Below are positions 52,699 through 61,122 of a stretch of 64,000 bases of DNA, in pieces. This DNA comes from Eubacterium sp. GTDB taxonomy: Bacteria > Bacillota > Clostridia > Lachnospirales > Lachnospiraceae. The stretch's first letter is position 1. The number at the start of each line of letters is the position of its first letter. The position numbers and the translations under genes were made by a program. The stretch spans positions 1 through 64,000 of the forward strand of contig JAFQXO010000015.1 of the NCBI GenBank assembly GCA_017406925.1. The letters run 5' to 3'. The notes under the pieces are model-generated. The model had not been told where the DNA came from. It ran no database searches and worked only from the letters and a program-made list of their open reading frames with translations.

Positions 52699-53721
52699 TT
52701 ATTTAATCTCGTGAATCCAACCTTCTGGAGCCTCGATAGTTCCTAGTTGAATGCCTGTCAAAGTATCATAAAGTTTTTTAATAGTAGGTCCAACTTCATC
52801 TAATCCACCAGGGAATACGATTTCTTCATCTTTATTAACAATCTTTCCTACTGGTGAGATAACTGCTGCAGTTCCGCAAAGACCTGCCTCTACAAAATCC
52901 TTAACTTCATCCATCTTAATTGGTCGCTCTTCCACTTCCATTCCTAAGATGTGCTCCGCAACGTAAACGATTGAGCGTCTAGTAATAGATGGCAAGATGC
53001 TGTCTGACTTTGGTGTAACCAATTTCCCATCTTTAGTGATGAAAATGATATTGGCTCCGCCAGTCTCCTCTACAAATGTACGTGTAGCAGCATCTAGATA
53101 AAGGTTTTCTGCAAATCCTTCCTCGTGCGCTTCAACTGTCTGATAAAGACTCATCGCATAGTTAAGACCTGCCTTAATTCCGCCAGTTCCATGGGGTGCT
53201 GCACGGTCGTAATCGCAAACTCTAATAGCGATAGGTTTAGCACCGCCCTTAAAGTAAGCGCCTACTGGAGTAACAAATACTCTAAACTGATATTCAGCTG
53301 AAGGCGATACTCCGATAACTGGTCCACTTCCGAACAAGAATGGTCTAATATAAAGACTTGCGCCTGTTCCGTATGGTGGAACCATATCTATATTTGCTTT
53401 GACAACTTCATCAACTGCCTCTACAAATCTTCCTTCAGGAAGCCTTGGTATCACGAGACGATCGCATGTTGAAGCCATACGCTCAGCATTCAACTCAGGT
53501 CTGAATGTAACAACCTTGCCATCGGCAGTTGTATACGCCTTCAAACCTTCAAAACATGTTTGTGCATACTGCAATACTCCTGCACTCTCATTGATATGTA
53601 CAGTGGCATCGTCAGTCATTACACCTTCATCCCATTTACCGTCTTTGTAATAAGAAACGTATCTCTGAGGTGTATCCAAGTATTCAAAACCTAGTTCTTC
53701 CCAATTCATTTTCTTATCCAT
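52699..53721 (-). CDS. ilvE: Branched-chain amino acid aminotransferase
   Basis: 340 residues of PLP fold type IV. MDKKMNWEELGFEYLDTPQR is the usual start of the long BCAT type. The PLP Lys lies in GTGGIKAGLNYAMSL (about residue 197), the cofactor Glu in VEETGGANIIFI, and the C-terminal substrate loop is CGTAAVISPVG. It interconverts branched-chain amino acids and 2-oxo acids. GGAGGCGA precedes the ATG. It has its own promoter and its terminator overlaps the thl promoter. Confidence 0.95.
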   Translation of the reverse strand: MDKKMNWEELGFEYLDTPQRYVSYYKDGKWDEGVMTDDATVHINESAGVLQYAQTCFEGLKAYTTADGKVVTFRPELNAERMASTCDRLVIPRLPEGRFVEAVDEVVKANIDMVPPYGTGASLYIRPFLFGSGPVIGVSPSAEYQFRVFVTPVGAYFKGGAKPIAIRVCDYDRAAPHGTGGIKAGLNYAMSLYQTVEAHEEGFAENLYLDAATRTFVEETGGANIIFITKDGKLVTPKSDSILPSITRRSIVYVAEHILGMEVEERPIKMDEVKDFVEAGLCGTAAVISPVGKIVNKDEEIVFPGGLDEVGPTIKKLYDTLTGIQLGTIEAPEGWIHEIK

Positions 53722-53777
53722 ATGTCGCCTCCAATTTGTTATTTATTAAAGCATTTCGCTAAATTTACACTGATACT

Positions 53778-53806
53778 AGTATACTACTCTAGCCTTGTTT
53801 TTTCAA
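53778..53806 (-). promoter_or_regulatory. ilvE promoter
   Basis: TTGAAA and TATACT with a 17-base spacer on the minus strand, 57 bases before the ATG. The -10 overlaps a 10-bp palindrome ATACTAGTAT, a possible operator for an unknown regulator. Confidence 0.8.
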
Positions 53807-53810
53807 AAAT

Positions 53811-55760
53811 CTAATCGAACTTCGCGAGGAATTCTTCCTCTGTCAATATCTCTTTTCCGAGTTCCTTTGCTTTCTTGTTCTTCGACGAAGTCGAGTTTAC
53901 ATCGTTATTGATGAGATAGTCTGTTTTAGAAGTTACGGAGTTAGTAACTTTGCCACCTCTAGCCTCTATATAAGCTTTCACGGCATCTCTATTCTCAAAC
54001 TTCTCAACTGATCCTGTCACAACGAACACTAAACCTTCCATGTTTTGTTCTAGGTTACTCTTTTCGTGTGCTTTAATCTTTACTTCTTTAAGAAGGTTAT
54101 CGAGTTCTCTTATATGTTTCTCATCATCGAAATATTCTCTAAACTTATCGGCCATCACATCGCCTACTCCGTCTATAGCGATGAGTTCCTCAATGCTTGC
54201 GTTTCTAACTTTGTCTAAATCATAGTCCAGTGCCTTACAAATCATCTTAGCATTGGCTACGCCAACCTGAGGAATACCTAGACCAAAAATTAATGCGTGG
54301 AGTTCACACTCTCTTGAATTCTCGACAGATTCTATAATCTTCTCGTAAGACTTCTCGCCAAAACCTGGAGTTTCTACTATCTCATCCTTGAACCTATCAA
54401 GATGATAAATATCTGCAAACTCTTTTATATAACCTGCATCTATAAACTTCTCGAGTGTCTCTTCTGATAGACCGTCGATGTTCATAGCATTTCTCGTAAC
54501 GAACAATGTGTACAGCTTAATTTGCTTCGCAGGACATTCTGGATTCTTACAGTAAAGAGTCTTTACTCCATTTTCATTTCGAATCTCTGTCTCGCCGTCA
54601 CAGACTGGACACTTAGATGGAATATCTATCTTTCCACTCTTAGTAATATTCTCTGAAATCTGCGGAATAATCATATTGGCCTTATAAACCTTAATCTCAT
54701 CACCAATTCCAAGTTGTAGTTCTTCTACGATACTAACATTGTGAACGGATGCTCTAGAAACTGTCGTACCCTCAAGTTCGACCGGATCGAAAACTGCTAT
54801 AGGATTTATAAGTCCGGTTCTGCTCGCATTCCACTCTATAGTCTTCAACTTAGTCTGCGCTTCTTCATCTTGCCATTTAAAGGCGATTCCATTCCTAGGG
54901 AACTTCACCGTCACGCCAAGTGATAGGCCATACTCTATATCGTCATACATCAAAACTAATCCATCCGATGGATAGTCGTAAGTTTGAATCTTATCTGCAA
55001 AGAACTTTACAGCCTCCGCCATATTGGCCTTGGTCACTATCTTTCTCTCAACAGTTTCGAAGCCCTGCTCCTCCAACCACTCGAGTTGCTTCGCAATGGA
55101 GTTTCCAAAGTCGACGCCATCAGCACTTATCAGTGCAAAGGCAATGAAATTTACATGCCTAGACGCTGTAACTTTGCTGTCTAGTTGTCGTACCGATCCC
55201 GAGCAAAGGTTTCTTGGATTCTTATACTTTGCGTCAGCATCCTCTATCTCTTTATTGATTTCTTCGAAATCACTGTATTTAATAATCGCCTCACCGCGAA
55301 GAGTCACTTTACCCTTATGCGCGATGGAAACTGGTAAATTTTCAAAGGTCTTCGCGTTCGCCGTTATAACTTCTCCTACTGTTCCGTTTCCACGAGTTAC
55401 AGCTTTAGTTAGTTTTCCATCCTCGTAATCTAACACAACTGTCAGGCCATCAAGTTTCCAAGACAGCACACAATCTCTATCTCCAGCAAAGCTCTCTAGT
55501 TCAGATATTTCTTTCGTCTTATCAAGAGATAGCATTGGGCTTGCATGTTCTTCTTTTGGAAGTTCACTTACCACTTCGTATCCAACATTTACTGTAGGAC
55601 TATTGGCAAAAACTATCCCTGTCTCTTTTTCAAGCGCCACCAATTCATCATAGAGTTCATCGTATTCGCGATTACTCATGATTTCATTCGCGTCCTGGTA
55701 ATATGCCTGATTCGCCTTATTCAAAATTTCGATTAGTTCTTTTATTCGTTCTCTTTTCAT
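53811..55760 (-). CDS. ligA: NAD-dependent DNA ligase
   Basis: 649 residues in the family order: N-terminal Ia domain, adenylation domain, OB fold, a four-Cys zinc finger (CPVC...YCKNPEC), helix-hairpin-helix repeats (TPGFGEKSYEKI, IPQVGVANAKMI, IDGVGDVMADKF) and a C-terminal BRCT domain (GLVFVVTGSVEKF). The AMP-accepting Lys lies in LSWKLDGLTVV near residue 104. The usual motif is EPKIDG, so Ser-Trp and Leu are unusual replacements. It seals nicks in replication and repair. The ribosome binding site is weak and distant. It follows the rRNA pseudouridine synthase gene by 33 bases. Confidence 0.95.
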   Translation of the reverse strand: MKRERIKELIEILNKANQAYYQDANEIMSNREYDELYDELVALEKETGIVFANSPTVNVGYEVVSELPKEEHASPMLSLDKTKEISELESFAGDRDCVLSWKLDGLTVVLDYEDGKLTKAVTRGNGTVGEVITANAKTFENLPVSIAHKGKVTLRGEAIIKYSDFEEINKEIEDADAKYKNPRNLCSGSVRQLDSKVTASRHVNFIAFALISADGVDFGNSIAKQLEWLEEQGFETVERKIVTKANMAEAVKFFADKIQTYDYPSDGLVLMYDDIEYGLSLGVTVKFPRNGIAFKWQDEEAQTKLKTIEWNASRTGLINPIAVFDPVELEGTTVSRASVHNVSIVEELQLGIGDEIKVYKANMIIPQISENITKSGKIDIPSKCPVCDGETEIRNENGVKTLYCKNPECPAKQIKLYTLFVTRNAMNIDGLSEETLEKFIDAGYIKEFADIYHLDRFKDEIVETPGFGEKSYEKIIESVENSRECELHALIFGLGIPQVGVANAKMICKALDYDLDKVRNASIEELIAIDGVGDVMADKFREYFDDEKHIRELDNLLKEVKIKAHEKSNLEQNMEGLVFVVTGSVEKFENRDAVKAYIEARGGKVTNSVTSKTDYLINNDVNSTSSKNKKAKELGKEILTEEEFLAKFD

Positions 55761-55793
55761 TATTGTTATTCTTACAATCTTCCCTCGGTTTCC

Positions 55794-56534
55794 CTACTCT
55801 TTTTCTAAACCTGCCACTTCCTCATCCGTCAAATCTCTATATGCCCCCACTGGAAGATTTCCAAGTTCCACATTCATCACTCTAATGCGCTTAAGTTTCT
55901 GTACGCTATAACCCAACTCTTCGCACATTCTTCTAATCTGTCTGTTTAATCCTTGAGTTAAAATAATCTTAAAGTCGTGCTTTCCAATTCTTTCAACATC
56001 GCACTTTCTAGTCTTCATTCTCTTAAAAGAATCAGCGTCCGGCACATCTATTTCGACTCCCTCTGACATCTTCAGAACAAACTCATCCGTCACTTCCTTA
56101 TCGACGTGAACAACATATTCCTTCTCGTGATAATTAGACGCTTTGAGTATTCCATTGACTAACGACCCGTCGTTAGTCAATAAGATTAACCCCTGAGAAT
56201 TCTTATCGAGCCTTCCGATTGGATAGATTCTTTTAGGGTAGCCAATGGCATCGGTGATATTATCCGGATTTGAAAGGTCAGATGTGCACTCGATTCCCAC
56301 AGGCTTATTAAAAGCGATGACAATCTGTTCTTCCTCCAGGTTCACTTCAAGACCATCGACTGTAATCTTGTCAGATGGTTTCACCTTGTCGCCTAGAGCT
56401 CCCACTCGACCATTCACATGAACGCGACCCATCTCAATCATGCGATCGCCCTCACGTCTCGAGCAAACTCCTGCATCGCTCAAAAACTTATTTAGTCTTA
56501 TTTCTTTTTCATCCCGTTTTTTTAATCTTTTCAT
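55794..56534 (-). CDS. RsuA/RluB/RluF-type rRNA pseudouridine synthase
   Basis: 246 residues. The N-terminal S4 RNA-binding domain is RLNKFLSDAGVCSRREGDRMI. The catalytic Asp lies in YPIGRLDKNSQGLILLTNDG (about residue 107), and LTQGLNRQIRRMCEELGY is the conserved RNA-contact segment. The spacing and the VEKEYVV/TQGLNRQ pattern are closest to RluF (23S rRNA), but RluB/RsuA cannot be excluded. The ATG at 56534 has GGGAG six bases upstream; a TTG at 56549 is rejected. Confidence 0.88.
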   Translation of the reverse strand: MKRLKKRDEKEIRLNKFLSDAGVCSRREGDRMIEMGRVHVNGRVGALGDKVKPSDKITVDGLEVNLEEEQIVIAFNKPVGIECTSDLSNPDNITDAIGYPKRIYPIGRLDKNSQGLILLTNDGSLVNGILKASNYHEKEYVVHVDKEVTDEFVLKMSEGVEIDVPDADSFKRMKTRKCDVERIGKHDFKIILTQGLNRQIRRMCEELGYSVQKLKRIRVMNVELGNLPVGAYRDLTDEEVAGLEKE

Positions 56535-56563
56535 GTTGTCTCCCGACAAGTTATTTTAAAAAT

Positions 56564-56585
56564 GGTGCCGGAAGTATCCGGCACC
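56564..56585 (-). terminator. Terminator after the unknown membrane protein gene
   Basis: GGTGCCGGA / TCCGGCACC, a perfect 9-bp GC-rich stem with loop AGTA, followed by ATTTTTA on the minus strand. It separates the unknown gene from the rRNA pseudouridine synthase gene, though some read-through is possible. Confidence 0.88.
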
Positions 56586-56596
56586 AATAAGTTTTA

Positions 56597-57364
56597 TTAT
56601 TTCTTTGTTGTAGCTGGTGTCTTAGAAGTTGTAGATTTAGTCTGTGAATTCTTTAGCTTGTCGAAGAAATCTCTCAAACTCTTATCCTTCTTCAACGCCG
56701 CATTGTATTCCTTATTTACATCATCGAACAAGTCTTGAACATCACTGTCTTCAGTAACATCCTTGATATAGTCAGATACCTTGTCTGTAACACCATTGTG
56801 TATGTACACATTCTTGGTATCCTTATCTCTGATTACATAGAAAGTAGTAATCGCTGGTACTGAAGTTGGGATATTCTTAAATGTCATCTTATAATACGCA
56901 TATACTATATATGTATCATCGTATGGTCCTGGTTTAGTGTAACACTCAATCTCTGAGTATGATGTCACGTAATTGTTATATTTGATATCACTCTCATCGA
57001 TATCACTCATATCATCCACGTATTTTGCCAACTGCGCCTTACGTGTGCTAGAATCTGAAATCAAGTAAGCGTTCAAATAGTTCTTTACCACGTCTGAGAT
57101 TTCTGGATACTTCTCACACTGAAGTGAACTGTCACCCGAAGATGTTCTAGATCCAGCCTCCTGAGCGATATGGACCACTAAAAAGACTATTCCCACTACC
57201 AAGCAAACTGCAACAATAGCGGCAATAATCATATCAAATCGAATTTTAGTCTGTTTTTTCTTAGGTTTTCTGACTGTGGTTCTTCTAGGCTCTCTTTTAT
57301 CGCTCTCCACGTCATTTAAGAGCGCTTCAAGCTCTTCAGAAGATAATTTCCTATTATTGTCCAA
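56597..57364 (-). CDS. Unknown membrane-anchored protein
   Basis: 255 residues, not recognised. The layout is a charged cytoplasmic N-terminus with KLSSEELEALLNDVES and a basic stretch (RKPKKKQTK), one hydrophobic span at about residues 45-67, and an external domain of about 160 residues (YPEISDVVKNYLNAYL, then beta-rich IVYAYYKMTFKN). A Thr/Lys-rich tail (SQTKSTTSKTPATTKK) may contact the wall. The external part resembles small NTF2-like folds, but that is only an impression. I chose the TTG at 57364 because AAAGGGAG stands 7-8 bases before it; the frame extends to 57409 without a ribosome binding site. Confidence 0.65.
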   Translation of the reverse strand: MDNNRKLSSEELEALLNDVESDKREPRRTTVRKPKKKQTKIRFDMIIAAIVAVCLVVGIVFLVVHIAQEAGSRTSSGDSSLQCEKYPEISDVVKNYLNAYLISDSSTRKAQLAKYVDDMSDIDESDIKYNNYVTSYSEIECYTKPGPYDDTYIVYAYYKMTFKNIPTSVPAITTFYVIRDKDTKNVYIHNGVTDKVSDYIKDVTEDSDVQDLFDDVNKEYNAALKKDKSLRDFFDKLKNSQTKSTTSKTPATTKK

Positions 57365-57394
57365 ATCGACGTCTCCCTTTAAAGATTTTTCACC

Positions 57395-57424
57395 TTTACA
57401 TATTAACAAAAAACAAGGTAAAAT
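57395..57424 (+). promoter_or_regulatory. Promoter of tRNA-Arg
   Basis: TTTACA and TAAAAT with an 18-base spacer, ending 9 bases before the mature tRNA 5' end, so the transcript needs little 5' trimming. Confidence 0.72.
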
Positions 57425-57433
57425 ACAACTTAG

Positions 57434-57505
57434 GTACCTGTAGTCTAATGGATAGAACGCTGGCCTCCGGAGCCGGAAATGTGAGTTCGACTCTCGCCAG
57501 GTACA
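57434..57505 (+). tRNA. tRNA-Arg (anticodon CCG)
   Basis: Cloverleaf on the plus strand: acceptor GTACCTG/CAGGTAC with discriminator A, D-arm with AGTCTAATGGATAGAAC, anticodon stem CTGGC/GCCGG with loop CTCCGGA (CCG), and T-arm GTTCGAC. CCA is not encoded. It ends one base before the stop codon of the convergent DUF5688 gene and no separate terminator is visible. Confidence 0.93.
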
Positions 57506-57506
57506 T

Positions 57507-58493
57507 TTAAATTATTTCTTCATTTTCCCTATCAAAAAGGTATACATGATCAGATAATACTTCCATCTGATCCATCTCATTTCTGTTCACATCTTGTAGG
57601 ACATTTTCCAAATCCAATCTGTTTCCCTCACTGTGTGGAACTAGTATGACTTCATGTACGGAACTAGGTATCACATATACATTTTCATTTTGTTGGTTAG
57701 CAAAATCTCTCAAAACTCCTGGATATCTAATGCATGCCGCACCAAAGTATTTCTTTTTATTCGAGAGTACATACATAGAAACAGCATTGTCTGGTTTCAA
57801 TTTTTCTACTTCTTCTCTCACCATCTCCTGAACTGAATCCATGTCCATACCATCATAAACCGTATCCTCTGTGACAAGATTGCCCTCGGCATCCATATAG
57901 TTATCGATAATCATATCCATCACGACATCCTCGATAGGCTCAATGGTCGGTTCGAGTTCTTTTATGCTGTTTTCATAAGCGCACTTTTTGATAGTCTCAA
58001 GTTCCACACCCCAATGTTCCATATGGAAGTTGTAAATCAACGCCGTGGCCGACGAATCATCGTTTTCTGAGACCAAAATATAATACACTTCTGCTAAATC
58101 GAGATATTCCTCGTAAGGTATCTCTTCCAGAAGTGCTTCGTTCATCTTGTAATTGACGAGTTTAAAATAAATGCGATCTTTAATTTTCTCAAAATCGCTA
58201 AACTCGTCAATATCTATTTCTTGTTTGAATCTATTTAAACCTGCCAAGTAGACATCGAATACTTCTTCCGAAATATCATCGATATCCCGTCCGTCCTTGT
58301 AGGCATCATAATAACCCTTTATATAAATGGTAGGTGTGGCTTTCTCTTCTTTTCTAACGATGCTAATAGCTCGTCTTCGGACACTGTTGTTCTTTACCAC
58401 ATTTCTGATGACAACTTTTCCGTCGTCCAATTTGTCATCTACAATCTCTTGCAACTTGTCGCGTAGCAATTCCGAAAAGTCTTCATAGTACAT
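57507..58493 (-). CDS. DUF5688 family protein
   Basis: 328 residues, acidic, no membrane span or signal. The C-terminal half contains NAVSMYVLSNKKKYFGAACIRYPGVLRDFA and VYVIPSSVHEVILVPHSEG blocks (given here in parts), which I know from the DUF5688 family of Lachnospiraceae. Members occur in many paralogues per genome; function unknown. The N-terminal half has the PTIYIKGYYDAYKDGRDIDD stretch typical of the same family. The start at 58493 is set by GAGGGG five bases before the ATG; an upstream in-frame start at 58508 is less likely. It has its own promoter. Confidence 0.8.
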   Translation of the reverse strand: MYYEDFSELLRDKLQEIVDDKLDDGKVVIRNVVKNNSVRRRAISIVRKEEKATPTIYIKGYYDAYKDGRDIDDISEEVFDVYLAGLNRFKQEIDIDEFSDFEKIKDRIYFKLVNYKMNEALLEEIPYEEYLDLAEVYYILVSENDDSSATALIYNFHMEHWGVELETIKKCAYENSIKELEPTIEPIEDVVMDMIIDNYMDAEGNLVTEDTVYDGMDMDSVQEMVREEVEKLKPDNAVSMYVLSNKKKYFGAACIRYPGVLRDFANQQNENVYVIPSSVHEVILVPHSEGNRLDLENVLQDVNRNEMDQMEVLSDHVYLFDRENEEII

Positions 58494-58543
58494 TTCAACC
58501 CCTCGCACCTACAATGTCACATTCGATATATACCACTTTGCAT

Positions 58544-58572
58544 ATTATAATAAATGACATTTTAAAATGCAA
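58544..58572 (-). promoter_or_regulatory. Promoter of the DUF5688 gene
   Basis: TTGCAT and TATAAT with a 17-base spacer on the minus strand, about 50 bases before the ATG. A perfect 12-bp palindrome CATTTTAAAATG (58558-58569) overlaps the -35 and spacer and could be an operator. Confidence 0.68.
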
Positions 58573-58581
58573 GAGATTTTC

Positions 58582-60414
58582 TTACGACTCTTTATTCTTT
58601 TTTATTGCCTCGCGCTTTCTGAGAGTTGGATCTAATATCTTCTTTCTGATTCGCAAATTCTCAGGTGTAATTTCCAAATATTCATCCGTATCGATAAACT
58701 CGAGCGCTTCCTCGAGACTCAAATCTTTCTTTGGCACTAATCTAAGTGCCTCATCAGAACTCGATGTTCTAGTGTTAGTGAGATGTTTTGTCTTGCAGAC
58801 ATTTATCTCGATGTCCTCGGCTCTTCCGGTCTCGCCTACAACCATTCCCGAGTAAACTTTCTCGCCTGGTCCGATGAACAGAGTTCCTCTCTCTTGCGCA
58901 TTGAAAAGTCCGTAAGTTATAGCCTCTCCTGCCTCGAAGGCAATGAGCGAACCGAGCTTTCTGTATGTTATATCTCCCTTATATGGGCCATAGCCGTCAA
59001 AGATAGTATTCATAATACCGTTACCCTTAGTATCGGTCATAAACTCACCTCTATATCCGATAAGTCCCCTAGACGGAATAGAAAACTCTAACCTCGTATA
59101 TCCACCTTGCCCAGGTTCCATACTCTTGAGTTCACCTTTTCTGAGGCTCAACTTTTCAATGATAGATCCAGAAAATTCATCTGGTACATCTATCACACAA
59201 ATCTCCATAGGTTCTAACTTCTCGCCGTTTTCTTCCTTCATAATTACTTGAGCCTTGCTCACAGCAAATTCATAACCCTCTCTGCGCATATTCTCGATAA
59301 GCACAGAAAGATGAAGTTCTCCTCTACCCGAAACCTTAAACGAATCTGTAGAGTCCGTCTCCTCAACTCTGAGACTCACGTCAGTATTCAATTCCTTAAA
59401 AAGTCTATCTCTCAAATGTCTCGTCGTCACAAACTTACCCTCTTGTCCAGCAAGTGGGCTGTCGTTGACAATGAAGTTCATAGAGATAGTCGGTTCAGAA
59501 ATCTTCTGAAATGGAATAGCATTTTGCTCATCCACATCGCAAATAGTATCTCCAATCTTAAGATCCGCAATTCCTGAAAGTGCAACGATATCACCGACAG
59601 TGGCTTCTTCGACGTCTACCTTATCGAGTCCATCGTATACATAGAGTTTGCTAATCTTAACATTCTCTCTTCTGTCAGGCTCGTGATGATTTACCATCAC
59701 TGCATCCTGATTTACTCGGATAGTTCCGTTGTCTATTTTTCCAACACCGATTCTTCCAACATACTCATTGTAATCAATCGTGCTTATAAGCATCTGTAAT
59801 GGAGCCTTGTCATCTCCCTCAGGCGCTGGAATGTAATCTATAATCGTTTCAAAGAGCGCCTTCATATCGCTCTCTTTTTTTTCTATATCCATAGTAGCGT
59901 ATCCTTCTTTTGCTGACGCAAATACAAAAGGACACTCAAGTTGTTCGTCGTTCGCATCGAGGTCTATAAACAGCTCTAAAACCTCGTCAACAACCTCTAA
60001 TGGTCTAGCCTCAGGTCTATCAATTTTATTGACGCAGACGATGACTGGCAGCTCTAGTTCTAGTGCCTTCTTCAAAACGAATCGAGTCTGCGGCATAGCA
60101 CCTTCAAACGCATCCACCACGAGACACACTCCGTTTACCATCTTCAAAACTCGCTCGACCTCGCCACCAAAATCAGCATGGCCTGGAGTATCGATAATAT
60201 TTATCTTTGTATCACCATAAGTTACAGCAGTATTTTTCGAAAGAATAGTGATGCCTCGCTCGCGCTCTAAGTCGTTCGAATCCATCACTCTCTCTGCAAC
60301 CTCTTGGTTTTCTCTAAACACGCCACTCTGTTTCAAGAGTTCATCCACGATTGTCGTCTTACCGTGATCGACGTGTGCAATTATAGCAATATTCCTGATG
60401 TCGTCTCTTATCAT
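58582..60414 (-). CDS. typA: Translational GTPase TypA/BipA
   Basis: 610 residues, the family norm. G1 is AHVDHGKTTIVDELL, G2 ERGITILSKN, G3 DTPGHADFGGEV and G4 NKIDRPEAR. EF-G-like domains II, III and V follow, and the C-terminal TypA-specific domain holds KTKHLTNTRTSSSDEALRL. It binds the ribosome and is needed for assembly and growth under stress or cold. Its ATG overlaps the yigZ stop by 4 bases (ATGA). Confidence 0.97.
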   Translation of the reverse strand: MIRDDIRNIAIIAHVDHGKTTIVDELLKQSGVFRENQEVAERVMDSNDLERERGITILSKNTAVTYGDTKINIIDTPGHADFGGEVERVLKMVNGVCLVVDAFEGAMPQTRFVLKKALELELPVIVCVNKIDRPEARPLEVVDEVLELFIDLDANDEQLECPFVFASAKEGYATMDIEKKESDMKALFETIIDYIPAPEGDDKAPLQMLISTIDYNEYVGRIGVGKIDNGTIRVNQDAVMVNHHEPDRRENVKISKLYVYDGLDKVDVEEATVGDIVALSGIADLKIGDTICDVDEQNAIPFQKISEPTISMNFIVNDSPLAGQEGKFVTTRHLRDRLFKELNTDVSLRVEETDSTDSFKVSGRGELHLSVLIENMRREGYEFAVSKAQVIMKEENGEKLEPMEICVIDVPDEFSGSIIEKLSLRKGELKSMEPGQGGYTRLEFSIPSRGLIGYRGEFMTDTKGNGIMNTIFDGYGPYKGDITYRKLGSLIAFEAGEAITYGLFNAQERGTLFIGPGEKVYSGMVVGETGRAEDIEINVCKTKHLTNTRTSSSDEALRLVPKKDLSLEEALEFIDTDEYLEITPENLRIRKKILDPTLRKREAIKKNKES

Positions 60415-61040
60415 TTCTTCTCCTTGTACGGTGTTTCTTCTATATTTGATATCTCAGCCTTACCCGAAGTTATATCTCTCACTTGCGATTCGAAAGTTTC
60501 AAAATCGCTAGCCCTCATATGAATGTGCATAACTACGTCCTCACCATAGTCCTCCTCCACATTCACGATTCCTAACTGTACCATAACGTGCTTAACTTTT
60601 CCAACACTATTGTAGTCGATTTTCAAGTCGAACTTCTTTCCGTCGCACACTACCATTGTAGTCGCATTTTTGATGCCCTCCGAAGTAGCTTTGCCGTAGG
60701 CACGCACTAATCCGCCTGTGCCGAGCAATGTTCCTCCGAAATATCTAGTCACCACGACCAATGTGTTATGGATGTTCTGGTTTAATAGGACCTCGAGTAT
60801 TGGCTTGCCAGCAGTTCCCTGTGGCTCACCGTCGTCCGAAAATCTCTGAACCTCGCCCATCTCGCCAATGACGAAGGCATAGCAATTATGCCTGGCATCC
60901 CAGTACTCCTTCTTCAAAGCTTCTATCTTAGATAGTGCCTCTTCTTCGGTCTCCACAGGGATGACATGCGCGATAAATCTCGACTTCTTTTCAGTTATCT
61001 CTGCCTGTGCCTCATCGGCAATAATACAATATTCCTTCAT
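60411..61040 (-). CDS. YigZ/IMPACT family protein
   Basis: 209 residues. The N-terminal UPF0029 domain carries KKSRFIAHVIPVETEEEAL, the ARHNCYAFVIG segment, DDGEPQGTAGKPILE and TRYFGGTLLGTGGLVRAYG. The C-terminal part is a ferredoxin-like fold. Eukaryotic IMPACT regulates Gcn2; the bacterial role is unsettled, with links to translation. It is co-transcribed with typA, which is consistent. GGGGGTG precedes the ATG. Divergent from the penicillin-binding protein gene. Confidence 0.93.
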   Translation of the reverse strand: MKEYCIIADEAQAEITEKKSRFIAHVIPVETEEEALSKIEALKKEYWDARHNCYAFVIGEMGEVQRFSDDGEPQGTAGKPILEVLLNQNIHNTLVVVTRYFGGTLLGTGGLVRAYGKATSEGIKNATTMVVCDGKKFDLKIDYNSVGKVKHVMVQLGIVNVEEDYGEDVVMHIHMRASDFETFESQVRDITSGKAEISNIEETPYKEKK

Positions 61041-61071
61041 AAAACACCCCCATTACTATATCACAATTCGC

Positions 61072-61100
61072 TTTATAATTAGAGTCTATTTTGTTATAAT
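61072..61100 (+). promoter_or_regulatory. Promoter of the penicillin-binding protein gene
   Basis: TTTATA and TATAAT with a 17-base spacer, 22 bases before the ATG. The -10 is perfect, the -35 is 4 of 6. Confidence 0.65.
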
Positions 61101-61122
61101 ATTTTCCAGCAGGAGGTATGAA

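Noticed and set aside
60961-61122. Open extension of the PBP frame upstream of 61123
   Set aside because: It runs antisense through yigZ and through the PBP promoter; a strong AGGAGGT site fixes the ATG at 61123.
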